In this document: positions 34,651-43,935 of the stretch, piece after piece
Position numbering within the stretch: position 1 is the stretch's first letter
Layout of the letters: each line of letters starts with the position of its first letter
The notes under the pieces: model-generated
Databases searched by the model: none
What the model saw: only the letters and a program-made list of their open reading frames with translations
What the model was told of the DNA's origin: nothing
Position numbers and translations under genes: made by a program
Source: 2-12-FULL-35-23 sp965196985
GTDB lineage: Bacteria; Pseudomonadota; Gammaproteobacteria; UBA12402
Reading direction: 5' to 3'
DNA: 64,000 nucleotides
NCBI GenBank assembly: GCA_965196985.1
Contig: CBDALO010000201.1
Location: forward strand, 24,024 to 88,023

Positions 34651-36316
34651 TTTACTGAGCAGCAAGCGGATAAGCTCATCCTAAAAAAAGCCTCACGCGA
34701 AACCGTGACAAGTGACAACCATTCTAGAACAGTGTGCCTTATTTGAAGTCCGATTAACTAAAGCCGAGATTACGCGGCTAGGTTCCATTGATGCAGGTGG
34801 GTTAACACTGACTAAATTGATCAGCGTGTACCCGCAATTAATAGAGCTAGGGTACACCCATGACCAGCTCATTAAATTAGGGAGTAATACCGGTGGCTCG
34901 CAAGCATTGAATGCCGTGCTCACCCATCACCACACCTTAATTAAGCGTGGCTTAACCCCTACTGACATTGTTCGCATTGCAGGGAATATGGGTGGCGCAC
35001 AAGCGGTCACGGCATTTCTCGACCATCAACAAACCTTATTGCGGTTTGGCTTTTCCACCACCGATTGCTTAAAAATCACTGGCACAATGGGAGCGAATCA
35101 GACGATCACTGCTCTGCTTACTCACTACCCCGCCTTGATTCAATGCGGGTATACCCGTGCTGATTTAGTGAGTATTAGCAGTAAAACCGGCGCAGCACAC
35201 ACGCTGGCGGTGTTAGTAGAACACCATGCCGCACTGAAAAGTTTGGGCTTTTCACACGCAGAACGGGTGAAGATTGCTCAACAAAACAGTGCGTCCAACA
35301 GCTTCAAGGCGTTGTTGCAACATCACTCGGCTTTATTGGAGTTAGGTTTCAGTATCACTGACTTGGTGCGTATCGCCAGTCAAGACGGGGCAGCGCAAGC
35401 GTTCCAAGCGGTACTCGAACACCACGCGCTATTGGCTCAATGGGGATTTAGCCAGTCTGAAATCGTGGCATTATTGAGCAAGGATGGCGCAGCAAAAACC
35501 ATTACAACGTTACTGCATCAGCCGGAACTCTGGCAAAACACAGGCTTAACCCATGCGGAATTAGTGCAATTAGTAACCCAACGGGGAGCGTCGTTAGCCT
35601 TGCAAGCCATGCATCAATATCGCGCTGTGTTACAGACCTTGGGGTTTCAGCACGCTGATTTGGTTAAGATCTTTTCGACTGAGGGTCGCACTCAGGCCGT
35701 GGAATCCTTACTCACGCACCACCAACAGCTCGAAAGCTGGGGCTTTACCACCGAAGAATTAGTCCCTATTTTAAGCCATTCCGGCGCAACCAAAACGCTC
35801 GATGCACTCGCTAAGCACTACCCCGCTCTGCTAAATCTGGGTTTTCAGCACAAGCAAATTGTTAAAATACTCAACAAACGCGGACGTGCGCCCGCCATCC
35901 AAGCCCTACTCACGCATCACGCCACTCTGCTAAATCAGGGCTTTAATGACTACGATTTAATCAGAATAGTCAACCAAGACGGGGCCAGAGTCACCCTCAC
36001 GTTACTTGCTGAGGAGCAAAAGGCGTGGCAAACCCTCTCACTCACACCCACTGATTTGGTCAATATCACCGCAAAAAGTGGCGGAGCCAAGACCCTGCAA
36101 GCCCTGCAAACGCACGCTAAAAAATTGCTAGGGTGGGTTTTTTCGGAACCAGAACTTGCACAGATTGCACGTTGTCGCAGTGCGGGATCCACACTCAACA
36201 CCCTCGCCAGCCATTACAACACCCTCCGCCAGCAAGGCTTACCGCATCAAAAAATTGTCCAGCTTGCGAGTCAACCGGCTGGGTTTGTTGTCTTGCAAGC
36301 TGAGTTATCTACTCGC
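34651..36316 (+). repeat. TALE-like repeat array (15 units of 99 bp plus flanking partial units)
   Basis: Fifteen 99-bp units occupy 34754-36238. A degenerate unit lies at 34651-34753 (96 coding bases plus the 7-bp duplication), and a truncated unit at 36239-36316. Unlike Xanthomonas arrays, the DNA of the units is well diverged, with no recent homogenisation. Confidence 0.88.
34705..34718 (+). other. 7-bp tandem duplication that breaks the TALE-like frame
   Basis: GTGACAA occurs twice in direct succession. One copy would leave ...RETVTTILEQ... in frame, fitting the repeat consensus, whereas two copies shift the frame by +1. The second copy supplies the GTG at 34712 that could serve as an alternative start. 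Confidence 0.9.
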
Positions 36317-36350
36317 TAGACGCTTTCCAAGCACCTCGATTTTCAGTCCC

Positions 36351-36448
36351 GCCAACCGTTCCACCGGTTGGCTTCGGCCCCCGTTTTCGCACGGGGGCTG
36401 GGCTTGATTCGTTGCGCGTCACTTCGCAATTAGCGAAGTGACGCGCAA
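36351..36448. repeat. Three consecutive perfect hairpins downstream of the TALE-like gene
   Basis: Hairpin A (36351-36372) pairs GCCAACCG with CGGTTGGC. Hairpin B (36377-36398) pairs GCCCCCGT with ACGGGGGC. Hairpin C (36412-36448) pairs TTGCGCGTCACTTCGC with its exact complement around AATTA. The arrangement mirrors the three-hairpin cluster at 21273-21373, although the sequences differ. Confidence 0.85.
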
Positions 36449-36607
36449 GCGTTTTCCGGCGATTTTTTAATAAAATCATTAAGTTAGAAAGGAAAATATA
36501 GCATAATAAATAATGCTCAATGGATTAGGCGTAAAAAGGGTTAGAAATGGAGCAGGGTTACGCATTGAAAAACCCATGGACACAGAGCCTCAATTTATGC
36601 ACATGAA

Positions 36608-36635
36608 GAGGGGGATCCTTTAAAAAATCCCCCTC
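36608..36635. terminator. Perfect hairpin, probable terminator
   Basis: GAGGGGGAT pairs with ATCCCCCTC across a CCTTTAAAAA loop. No long T-run follows on either strand. Confidence 0.55.
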
Positions 36636-37317
36636 GATTGTGTGTAAATTGTCGGCGTCGCCCTTGGCACTCGGTGACCCATTGCCACGAACCCAAGTTG
36701 TCCACAGCGGTCAGGGATCTTAAAAACATTCCTGACAATGTGGGCAACTTGTCAGGCTGCCTCTGCTGCGGCTTGGTGTGCCATGGATGAGTCTCTTGCT
36801 TGCTGCTGGTTTCGCTGCTGCTCTTTTTTTTATTTTTTGAATTTGCTTTTATGGGATCAGCTCGGTAACATGAAGCTTGGTAATACTGAAGATGGCCTAC
36901 AGCCTGAAACGCTTAATGCGTCTATTACTTCGTCACCGCCGCCCCTTGTGTCGTGAGCCTAACGAAAGTTAGTGGGGGATTTTCTTAGAGAACCAGTGTT
37001 CGTGTGGCAATGGAAACCTTGTCCAAAAAGTTCGGGTGAGCCAGTGTGCAGCCAGTACCCTTGAGGTATAAACGAATGACGATCTGTGAGTCTCTGACAT
37101 TAAGTCGATGAATGGTGTCGTTACGTCACACCATTGATCTTCCACCTTCGCCAAGGCTAAGGCAGTCGCAGAAGGGACTTAATGATTCAGCGGCTATCAA
37201 TCAACGAGTTGATAGCATTTTCTTAGCACACTGCCAAAGCAAGTGTGATGTTACTGTTATGGCTTGAGCCATCAAACCGCTTGAGAGCAGACTTGCGCCT
37301 GTTTGGGCAAGAGAGCA
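36636..37317. other. Non-coding, structure-rich region of unknown role
   Basis: No supportable gene lies in about 680 bp. Inverted repeats are CCTGACAA/TTGTCAGG (36731-36756), CTAAC/GTTAG with a GAAA tetraloop (about 36959-36972), AATGGTGT/ACACCATT (37111-37135) and GCTATCAA/TTGATAGC (about 37193-37216). A further imperfect pair joins AAGTTGTCCACA near 36695 with TGTGGGCAACTT near 36740. The density of stems suggests a structured RNA or a replication/transfer region. It is cut on the right by an IS21. Confidence 0.5.
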
Positions 37318-37379
37318 TGTTAGATGTCAACTAGCTTTGCGGTAAGCGCCAACTAGGATTGCAGATTTAGGGCAAAAAA

Positions 37380-38135
37380 TTATTTTTTCTTATTCTTGTC
37401 ATGTTCTTTAGTGCGATAGCTTTTTCCAGTAATATTAATTACTGTAGCATGATGTACTAGTCTATCAATAGCAGCTACAGCCATACTATTCTCAGGAAAG
37501 ATACTATCCCATTTACTAAAAGGTTGATTAGCTGTGATAATAAGGCTGCCAGTTTCATAGCGCTGACATATGAGCTCAAAAAGAACACTTGTTTCATGCT
37601 CATCTTTTTTAACGTAACCAATGTCATCTAAAATGAGTAGCGGTATTTTATCGAGTTTAGCGAGCAACTCTTTTAATCGATATTGCTGTTTAGCTTGCTG
37701 CAAGGTTTGGACTAGATGGGAGGTCTGCTGACACTTAACTCGACTACCTCGCTCAATTTGCCGGTAAGCAATAGCTGCTGCTAGGTGCGTTTTGCCAACA
37801 CCACTTGGCCCAAAGATGATTAGGTTGTTCCCATCCTTGATCCAGGTATCACTTTCAGCCAAGGCGTTAATTTGTGCGGGGTTAATCGACTCATTAGCAT
37901 CAAATTTAAAGGAGCTCAGTGTTTTACCTTTAGGCAAACCCGATTCACTAATTCTTCTGGCTAATCTTGTCGTTTGTCGTTTTTGTATTTCCATATCGCA
38001 TAGCCTAGAAAGATATTGACTGTATGTCCAGCCCTCTTCTTTTGCGGTTAGCCCCAAGTCTTCCCAGTTCATTTTAAATGTTGAAAGCTTGAGATCTTTC
38101 AATTGTAATGGTAATACCGCTTCATACTGTTCCAT
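37380..38135 (-). CDS. istB: IS21 helper ATPase IstB (type B)
   Basis: The product is 251 residues from the ATG giving MEQYEAVLPLQLKDL, with GGAG nine bases upstream. The longer frame start lies inside istA and lacks a site. Walker A is FGPSGVGKTHLA, Walker B is LLILDDIGYV, and the C-terminal RLVHHATVINITGKSYR is IstB-like. It overlaps the istA end by 14 bp. The protein is intact although its partner transposase gene is broken. Confidence 0.93.
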   Translation of the reverse strand: MEQYEAVLPLQLKDLKLSTFKMNWEDLGLTAKEEGWTYSQYLSRLCDMEIQKRQTTRLARRISESGLPKGKTLSSFKFDANESINPAQINALAESDTWIKDGNNLIIFGPSGVGKTHLAAAIAYRQIERGSRVKCQQTSHLVQTLQQAKQQYRLKELLAKLDKIPLLILDDIGYVKKDEHETSVLFELICQRYETGSLIITANQPFSKWDSIFPENSMAVAAIDRLVHHATVINITGKSYRTKEHDKNKKK

Positions 38136-38949
38136 AAGTTTTTTCTCCAAGTTGGTTGTTGTTAGTAGGGATACATTCATCATAATCAGTTAACAAATGT
38201 TGTTGGCAATGAATGTTCGGTAATTTTTGATGGCCTGAATTAAACTTTTTCTCAATAGCATTAATATCAAAGGGCATGTTTAACTCAATTAGCCTAGAAA
38301 CATAGACACCTAGCTGATATTCACAGTGATAGTCAGCGGCTAGTTTTAATAACCGTAGCATCAGCTTAGGCGATACCTTATGATCTTCAGTAGCATCTAA
38401 ATGCTCCCAGATAGCCTGATAGGTTTCCGTTGGAAGAATCTCATCACGGTACTGGCAAAAACGAAAGGCATTAGGCTTTTTAATTAATGCATGAATAATA
38501 TGCCGATAATTAATTGAGTAGCGCGTATTTACTTTATTCCGATACTTTCTTTCTAGTTCGAGCACAAGATTACTGCCTAGGTATCCCTTAATGAGGTGTT
38601 GATAGATATGAAGCGTAATGGTATGCCCAACTAATTGGCTAGGTACGCTGTAAGTGATACCTTTAATGATAATAATTGATAGACCAGAAACTTTAGTTGA
38701 CGCCAAATCATAATCCATTGCTTTATTTTCTGGCAACGGTTGCAAAGCGTCTTTCTCCATCTGTAGGTTTTTGCTATTACGCTTATTACTATTGAGCATA
38801 ATTCCCTGAAGCCATTCCTCATATTCCGCAACTGAATTAAAGTTATTGCTGCCACGAAGGATCAATTCTTGAGCTACGCGGTTTTTAAAGTGCCCATGTG
38901 CTGACTCAACTGAGCCATTCTCATGGCTGCGCCCCTTATTATTTCTAGT

Positions 38950-40481
38950 GCTAGTGCGCCATCCTTTCTGTAAATTCCATTGACTTGCTGAAAATAAGCA
39001 GGCGACTCAGTCAGATTAGAAATTCCTTTTAAGGTAAACTTAACCAAAAAAGAGGAATGACAATGAGCTGCTATAAAAATGAGAACTTAATCGAAGAAGC
39101 TATACATGTTTTAGCGATGGAGGGGTTTGAAGCTTTACCTAAGCTTGTCTCCAGGTTGATGAATGAGGCTATGTTAATAGAAAGGGAGCGCCATTTAAAT
39201 GCCAGTCCTTATGAGCGAACTGGCGATAGAAACGGATATGCGAACGGCTTTAAACCAAGGTTAATTAACACAGGTCAAGGTCAGCTTGAGCTACAGATAC
39301 CGCAGGTTAGAGACTCCAATGAAGCCTTCTATCCATCAGTCTTAGAGCGAGGTGTACGCTCTGATAGAGCACTTAAGCTGGCTGTCGCTGAAATGTATGT
39401 GCATGGGGTTTCCACGCGCAAAGTTGAAAAGGTGCTAAAGCAACTCTGTGGAACAGATATTTCAAGCACAGAGGTAAGCCGTTGCGCTAAATTGTTGGAT
39501 GAAGATTTAAAGAAATGGCGAAATAAGCCGTTAGGAAAGATAAAATATCTTTGGCTAGATGCACGTTATGAGAAGGTGCGCACTAGCGGCACAGTACAAG
39601 ACTGTGCGGTATTGATAGCCTATGGCTTTGATGAATCAACCGGCAAGAGAACAGTGCTAGGTGTTTCTGTTGCGTTATCAGAGGCTGAGGTACATTGGCG
39701 TGATTTTCTTCAGCAGTTGGTTGAGCGAGGTATACATGGTATTGAGTTGATTACTAGCGACGCTCATACTGGCCTAAAAGCCGCTAGAAGAGCTGTGTTC
39801 CCCAGTGTTCCTTGGCAACGCTGCCAATTTCATTTGCAGCAAAATGCTCAGGCTCACATACCAAAGCGCTCAATGAAGGAACCAGTAGCTGAGGAGATTA
39901 CAGCTATATTTAATGCCTCAAACATTCATGAGTCGGAAAGACTATTGGCTATGGCGGTAGATAAATATCAGCAAACAGCACCAGAGCTTTCTTCTTGGTT
40001 GGAAGTGAATATACCGGAGGGCTTAGTAGTGATGAACTTTGACAGGCCGCATCAAAAAAGATTAAGAACCAGTAACATAGCTGAGCGCGTAAACAGAGAG
40101 GTAAAAAGAAGGACGCATACAGTTGGAATTTTCCCTAATACTGAATCGTGCCTAAGGCTCGTATCAGCTGTTTTAGTGGAAATTGATGACCAGTGGAGCG
40201 GATCACCTAGATACTTAAGTTGAAGTGAATAATAAGGCTTCATAGGGTTTTAGGATAGATCATTCTTGTTCTTATTAACGAGATATAATTGCTATTACCT
40301 AAAAGTTAATAATTTATTTTGAGAGGAGAAAAATTTGAGGTATAAATAATTTTTTAGATTGATTAGCATAATTAATTTAAGATATTATGCGATGAGACAG
40401 GTACAATAGAGTGCCATTTAGAATTTTAAAGGTTTTTCTAAGTACTGAAGTTGGTTTTTACAGACAAAATAACGCTCTATC
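38950..40481 (+). mobile_element. IS256-family element, complete (copy 3)
   Basis: The element is 1532 bp, flanked by the perfect 8-bp duplication TTTCTAGT (38942-38949 and 40482-40489), inside istA. Confidence 0.95.
39063..40223 (+). CDS. IS256-family transposase (copy 3)
   Basis: The product is 386 residues with catalytic D166, D233 and E341. Its protein is the same as copy 2 and it represents the window consensus. The ATG has AGAGG seven bases upstream. The only IS256 in the window in this orientation, apart from the short remnant at 28671. Confidence 0.93.
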   Translation: MSCYKNENLIEEAIHVLAMEGFEALPKLVSRLMNEAMLIERERHLNASPYERTGDRNGYANGFKPRLINTGQGQLELQIPQVRDSNEAFYPSVLERGVRSDRALKLAVAEMYVHGVSTRKVEKVLKQLCGTDISSTEVSRCAKLLDEDLKKWRNKPLGKIKYLWLDARYEKVRTSGTVQDCAVLIAYGFDESTGKRTVLGVSVALSEAEVHWRDFLQQLVERGIHGIELITSDAHTGLKAARRAVFPSVPWQRCQFHLQQNAQAHIPKRSMKEPVAEEITAIFNASNIHESERLLAMAVDKYQQTAPELSSWLEVNIPEGLVVMNFDRPHQKRLRTSNIAERVNREVKRRTHTVGIFPNTESCLRLVSAVLVEIDDQWSGSPRYLS

Positions 40482-41762
40482 TTTCTAGTTGGCGTCATAT
40501 TATAATGACCACACAGATCCTCATAACGCTGCGTCAAGTCAGCAATAGCATCCGAGGATAGATTTTTAAATGCCGCAGCCAAGCTATCTGTTCGATGCTC
40601 ATGGGTCGACCCACCAATGGCCAACAACGCCTCTTGCAAACCTTCCGATAAAGCCTGAAAACTTTCACCTGATTGAATGACCTTGATGTAACTCCATTTG
40701 CTGTAGACTAATCTAAAGTGGTACAACATGTGCTTAAAGGGCTTGCCTTTTATAAGAATCTCAGAACGATCCATATGAGTAAAATCAGACAGTGACTGCC
40801 TACCTGGCTCATGAACCTGCGGAAACTTCACTTCCTTACTTTTGCCATGCTGAGCTTTCCAAAGGGACACCCGCCTTTGTAGTGTTCGCAGAATTGATTC
40901 ATTATAGAGCGGGTTTCCAGAGCTATCCTGATACTGGCGTTGCAAATAGATAAAAAGTGTTTGAGGTTGTAGATCTGGGTTGTTTCTCAGCATCGGCTCT
41001 AAATCATCCTCCCAAACAGCGTCAATAGGGCTGACACGGGTCTTATAATCACGCGGCCTCTTTGGCTGCTGGGTGTGGTGTTTACCAACCTCGATGGTGT
41101 GGCCACTGCGAGAACTCATGCCAACTTTAGCTGCACAGGCCTCTTGAGTTAGGCCTTTATTTCGATATTTCATGTATAGCTCCGCTTGTTGTTTAGTAAT
41201 GTGCTTTCCAGCCATAACCTGATCATCCTCAGTGAGTTATTATGGCGCGTATATTACCTACTTCTTGCAAAGCTAGTTGGCGTACTTCGCAGAGCTAATT
41301 GTCGTCTAACAGCTTGGGATCAGGTAAAACAGCAACAGCCGCTTTTACGTAATGCTAATATCCCAGATGCGCTGATTAAGGATGAGTTTTTAGCAATCAA
41401 AACTCAATTACTGAAAACAAATGTAACGTCCCACAATAATTTAGAGAAACCATCTCAACCTATTTTGCGTGAGATGGTGTCAAATAGTTAACCTTTTAGC
41501 TCATGAATTGCCTGATTAATGACATCATCCGGTATATGGTTTAAATTCATATTAGCGGCGATTAGCAACGCATGTCGCATGAGCCTATCAACATAACGAA
41601 GCCTACCTTTTGTGGCCATGTGTACTGCACGAATACCTGTTTCAGTGAATAAGCTGCTGCTCATTCCTGCCTTCTCAAAAGCAGCGTGAATAATGCTCTC
41701 AAAATCCCTGCTATCTTCAATTGCATGCCACCTAATAAAGCACTGAATTCTAGAGTTGATAG

Positions 41763-43149
41763 GGGTGCTGCCTTTATATAATGTAGAAAATATAGCATAA
41801 TATACACTTTAACTTGATTACGGATGGTGTTTGGATGTTAGCTAGAATTCTCTCTGATGAAAATAATGAATTAACTATTGAGCTCAAGCTTCCACTAAAA
41901 GGATCCATGCTTGAATGTGAGGATGCAATTCTTGACGGCCTTAATGAGGTTGGAACATTAGCCACTGAAAAAGCTTTAAGTAAGTTTGATGCAGATGGCT
42001 CTCCTATCCATGTTGGAAAAATAAAGCTAACAGCACGAAGTAGAGATGAAGCAAATTACCAAACGCCTTATGGAGTTGCTCGAGTTAAGCGTTATGTTTA
42101 TCAAACCTCTAAAGGCGGGAAGATCTTTTGTCCTTTAGAAGATAAGGCTAGAATTATCCAAGGATCAACACCGCGATTTGCAAAAATAATCTCACATAAA
42201 TACTCAAACTTACCTGCTCCTAGTGTTATTGATGATCTCAAGGTCAATCATAACCGTAAAATCTCACATTCATACTTGCAACGGGCAACTGATTTTGTTG
42301 GCGGTATTGCACAAGCCAAAGAGGCTGAGTGGGAATATGAAGAGCCAAAGCTTGATGCAGGCATTGAGATGCTAAGTATTAGCTTAGATGGTGCATATGT
42401 TCTCACCGTTGATGATGGTTATAGAGAGAGCATGGTTGGAACTATTTCCATGTATGATAAGCATGGTGCACGCCTGCACACAACCTACGTTGCAGCATCA
42501 CCAGAATATGGAAAAGATGAATTCTTTAATAGGCTTGAAAAGGAAATAAAGCTGAAAAAGAAATATTACCCTGATGCTAAAACAATTGGCGTTGCTGATG
42601 GAGCAAAAAATAATTGGCCATTTCTAAAAAAACATACTGATACGCAAATTTTAGATTTTTGGCATGCAACTGAATATCTCGGCGAAGCATCAAAGGCAGT
42701 ATTTACCAAAAAATCTGAAAGAGATGAGCGTGATGTTTGGCTCGAAGAGAGATGTCATGACTTAAAGCACAAGAAAGGTGCGGCAGGTAGAATACTTGCT
42801 GAGCTTAAAGAGCATCTAAATAAAAAACTGAATAAATCGCTTAGAGAAAAGCTAGAAGGAACAATTACGTATTTTGAAAATAATATTAAAGAAAAGCGAA
42901 TGTCGTATCATAATTTGATTAAGCAGAATGCACCAATTGGCTCTGGCGTCACTGAAGCAGCATGTAAAACAATTGTTAAACAAAGATTAGGCGGATCAGG
43001 AATGCGCTGGAAAGACAAGGGAATGAAAATCGTTTTATGCTTGAGAACACTAGTAAAGACTAAAGGCAGATGGGATCAGTTTTGGGAGAAGGTCAATGAT
43101 TTTGGCGTGCCAGCAGCAATATAGCCTACATTATATAGAGGCAGCACCC
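41763..43149 (+). mobile_element. ISKra4-family element, complete (copy 3)
   Basis: The element is 1387 bp, flanked by the perfect 8-bp duplication GTTGATAG (41755-41762 and 43150-43157), inside the AAA+ ATPase gene. Confidence 0.95.
41814..43124 (+). CDS. ISKra4-family transposase (copy 3)
   Basis: The product is 436 residues with D192, D262 and E381. It starts at TTG like copies 1 and 5 and carries the consensus G in PIHVGKIKLT. It belongs to the AGIEMLSI/PAAI sublineage. Ends and frame are intact, so it is probably functional. Confidence 0.93.
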   Translation: MITDGVWMLARILSDENNELTIELKLPLKGSMLECEDAILDGLNEVGTLATEKALSKFDADGSPIHVGKIKLTARSRDEANYQTPYGVARVKRYVYQTSKGGKIFCPLEDKARIIQGSTPRFAKIISHKYSNLPAPSVIDDLKVNHNRKISHSYLQRATDFVGGIAQAKEAEWEYEEPKLDAGIEMLSISLDGAYVLTVDDGYRESMVGTISMYDKHGARLHTTYVAASPEYGKDEFFNRLEKEIKLKKKYYPDAKTIGVADGAKNNWPFLKKHTDTQILDFWHATEYLGEASKAVFTKKSERDERDVWLEERCHDLKHKKGAAGRILAELKEHLNKKLNKSLREKLEGTITYFENNIKEKRMSYHNLIKQNAPIGSGVTEAACKTIVKQRLGGSGMRWKDKGMKIVLCLRTLVKTKGRWDQFWEKVNDFGVPAAI

Positions 43150-43729
43150 GTTGATAGGTTCATAGGCTGGTCTCTGCAATGTTGCTAGAAGTGATGGGAG
43201 TCCACATAAGATAATCGTCATGACGTCTTTGCTGTCAAAACTGAAATTAAGGAAGTCAGGTAATCGTAGAATGAAATCATTACTAAGCTGATGCGCCTCG
43301 TCTAGGATCCAAATAGGCTGAACGTTTTTATCATGGTAGAGCGCGATCAAGCTCTGCTTCAAGTCTCTCCAAAGTTTAGAGAATCGGTAATAGTTTTCTA
43401 AACCTAGATTTTCGGCAAGCTGAGAGTACACATCAAATGACCGAAAGTGAGTGTCTGATTGATAAATGACTTGATGGGTCAGCGGGTTGAGTTTATTGCT
43501 CCAGTATCTTAGCGCCGTGGTCTTTCCTGTCCCTGAGTCGCCAGTAATCACTGCTAAGCCGCGTGTTTCTAGCAAACCATTAAGTTGCTGCTCTAGTCGC
43601 TTTGACTGCGCCAATTCAATAATGTTTGATTTACCCAATGGATCAAATTTCAAGCCAAAATGTTGAAGATACATCTTACTCATCCTTGTATCTTAAATAA
43701 CTGTAGAGATATGACAATATTGCTACAAT

Positions 43730-43935
43730 CCCAAGGATGCTTGGGTAGGCGGAAGGTGAAGCCGTGTTCGTCCTTAGGATTTAATCCTGTTGAGGAGATT
43801 TAGCTCCCTTCCACCCTCATAAGTTCATGAGATCGAACGGTATCTTAGGCCATTGTGAGCCTGTATTTGCAAGGTTGATCCGAACTATGATTTCCCAAGT
43901 TTGTTAGTGTAATAAAATTTAAGAGGCTCTAGCAA
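43730..43935 (+). ncRNA. Candidate IS110 bridge-RNA region (copy 2)
   Basis: The sequence is the same as 16174-16379, with the CCCAAG/CTTGGG stem and the GGAAGG/CCTTCC long-range pairing. Both IS110 copies sit in the same place of a duplicated transposon, so they do not give independent target information. Confidence 0.5.

Larger units (their letters stand above)
34564..36319 (+). pseudogene. TAL-effector-like (TALE-like) repeat DNA-binding protein, frameshifted by a 7-bp duplication
   Basis: Frame 1 starts at ATG 34564 (MDELSAKLTQYNIALTRYQD) and would end at 34746. The main frame runs to 36319 and can start at GTG 34712, which has no ribosome site. Removing one copy of the GTGACAA duplication (34705-34718) fuses them into a 582-residue protein. 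It has a 29-residue leader, a 32-residue degenerate unit, fifteen units of exactly 33 residues (62-556) and a 26-residue final half unit. Units follow the TALE/Bat pattern, for example LTPTDIVRIAGNMGG then AQAVTAFL. The pairs at positions 12-13 are KK, ID, NT, NM, TM, KT, QN, QD, KD, QR, TE, HS, KR, QD, KS, CR, QP. No nuclear signal or activation domain is visible, as in Bats. The protein should form a superhelix that tracks a DNA groove. Whether it is expressed as the 535-residue product is unknown. Confidence 0.85.
38122..41215 (-). pseudogene. istA: IS21 transposase IstA (type B), split by IS256
   Basis: The N-terminal part (41215-40482) starts MAGKHITKQQAELYMKYRNK and carries the helix-turn-helix and the DDE start (LSDFTHMDRSEILIKGK). 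The C-terminal part (38941-38122) resumes with the catalytic Glu region (NNKGRSHENGSVESAHGH). Removing the IS256 and one TTTCTAGT copy restores 517 codons without a stop. The apparent end IERYFVCKNQ on one side is IS256 sequence. Confidence 0.92.
37318..41311 (-). mobile_element. IS21-family element (type B), split by IS256
   Basis: Left end TGTTAGATGTCAACTAGCTT and right end (minus strand) TGTTAGACGACAATTAGCTC each carry two copies of a CCAACTAG-type inner site, as expected for IS21. No target duplication is apparent. Confidence 0.88.
41488..43683 (-). pseudogene. AAA+ transposition ATPase (ExeA/TniB-like), split by ISKra4
   Basis: The N-terminal part (43683-43150) has Walker A ITGDSGTGKTTALRYW, Walker B PIWILDEAHQLS and sensor-like MTIILCGLPSLLATLQR. 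The C-terminal part (41754-41488) continues IQCFIRWHAIEDSRDFE and ends DVINQAIHELKG. Removing the ISKra4 with one GTTGATAG copy gives 266 residues without a stop. It would select target DNA and stimulate the DDE transposase encoded upstream, from which it is now also separated by the IS110. Confidence 0.88.

Noticed and set aside
36738..36956. 72-codon frame in the structured non-coding region
   Set aside because: Low-complexity Cys/Ser/Phe composition, no ribosome site, and it overlaps the strong inverted repeats.
36950..37000. Possible group II intron domain V (GAAA-capped stem)
   Set aside because: The stem is too short, the catalytic triad and bulge are not apparent, and no reverse transcriptase is nearby.
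41186..41491. 101-codon plus-strand frame ending next to the ATPase stop
   Set aside because: It starts inside istA, crosses the IS21 end and the transposon terminus, and so is a chimera; at most its middle part (WDQVKQQQPLLRNANIPDAL) is a scrap of an old host gene.
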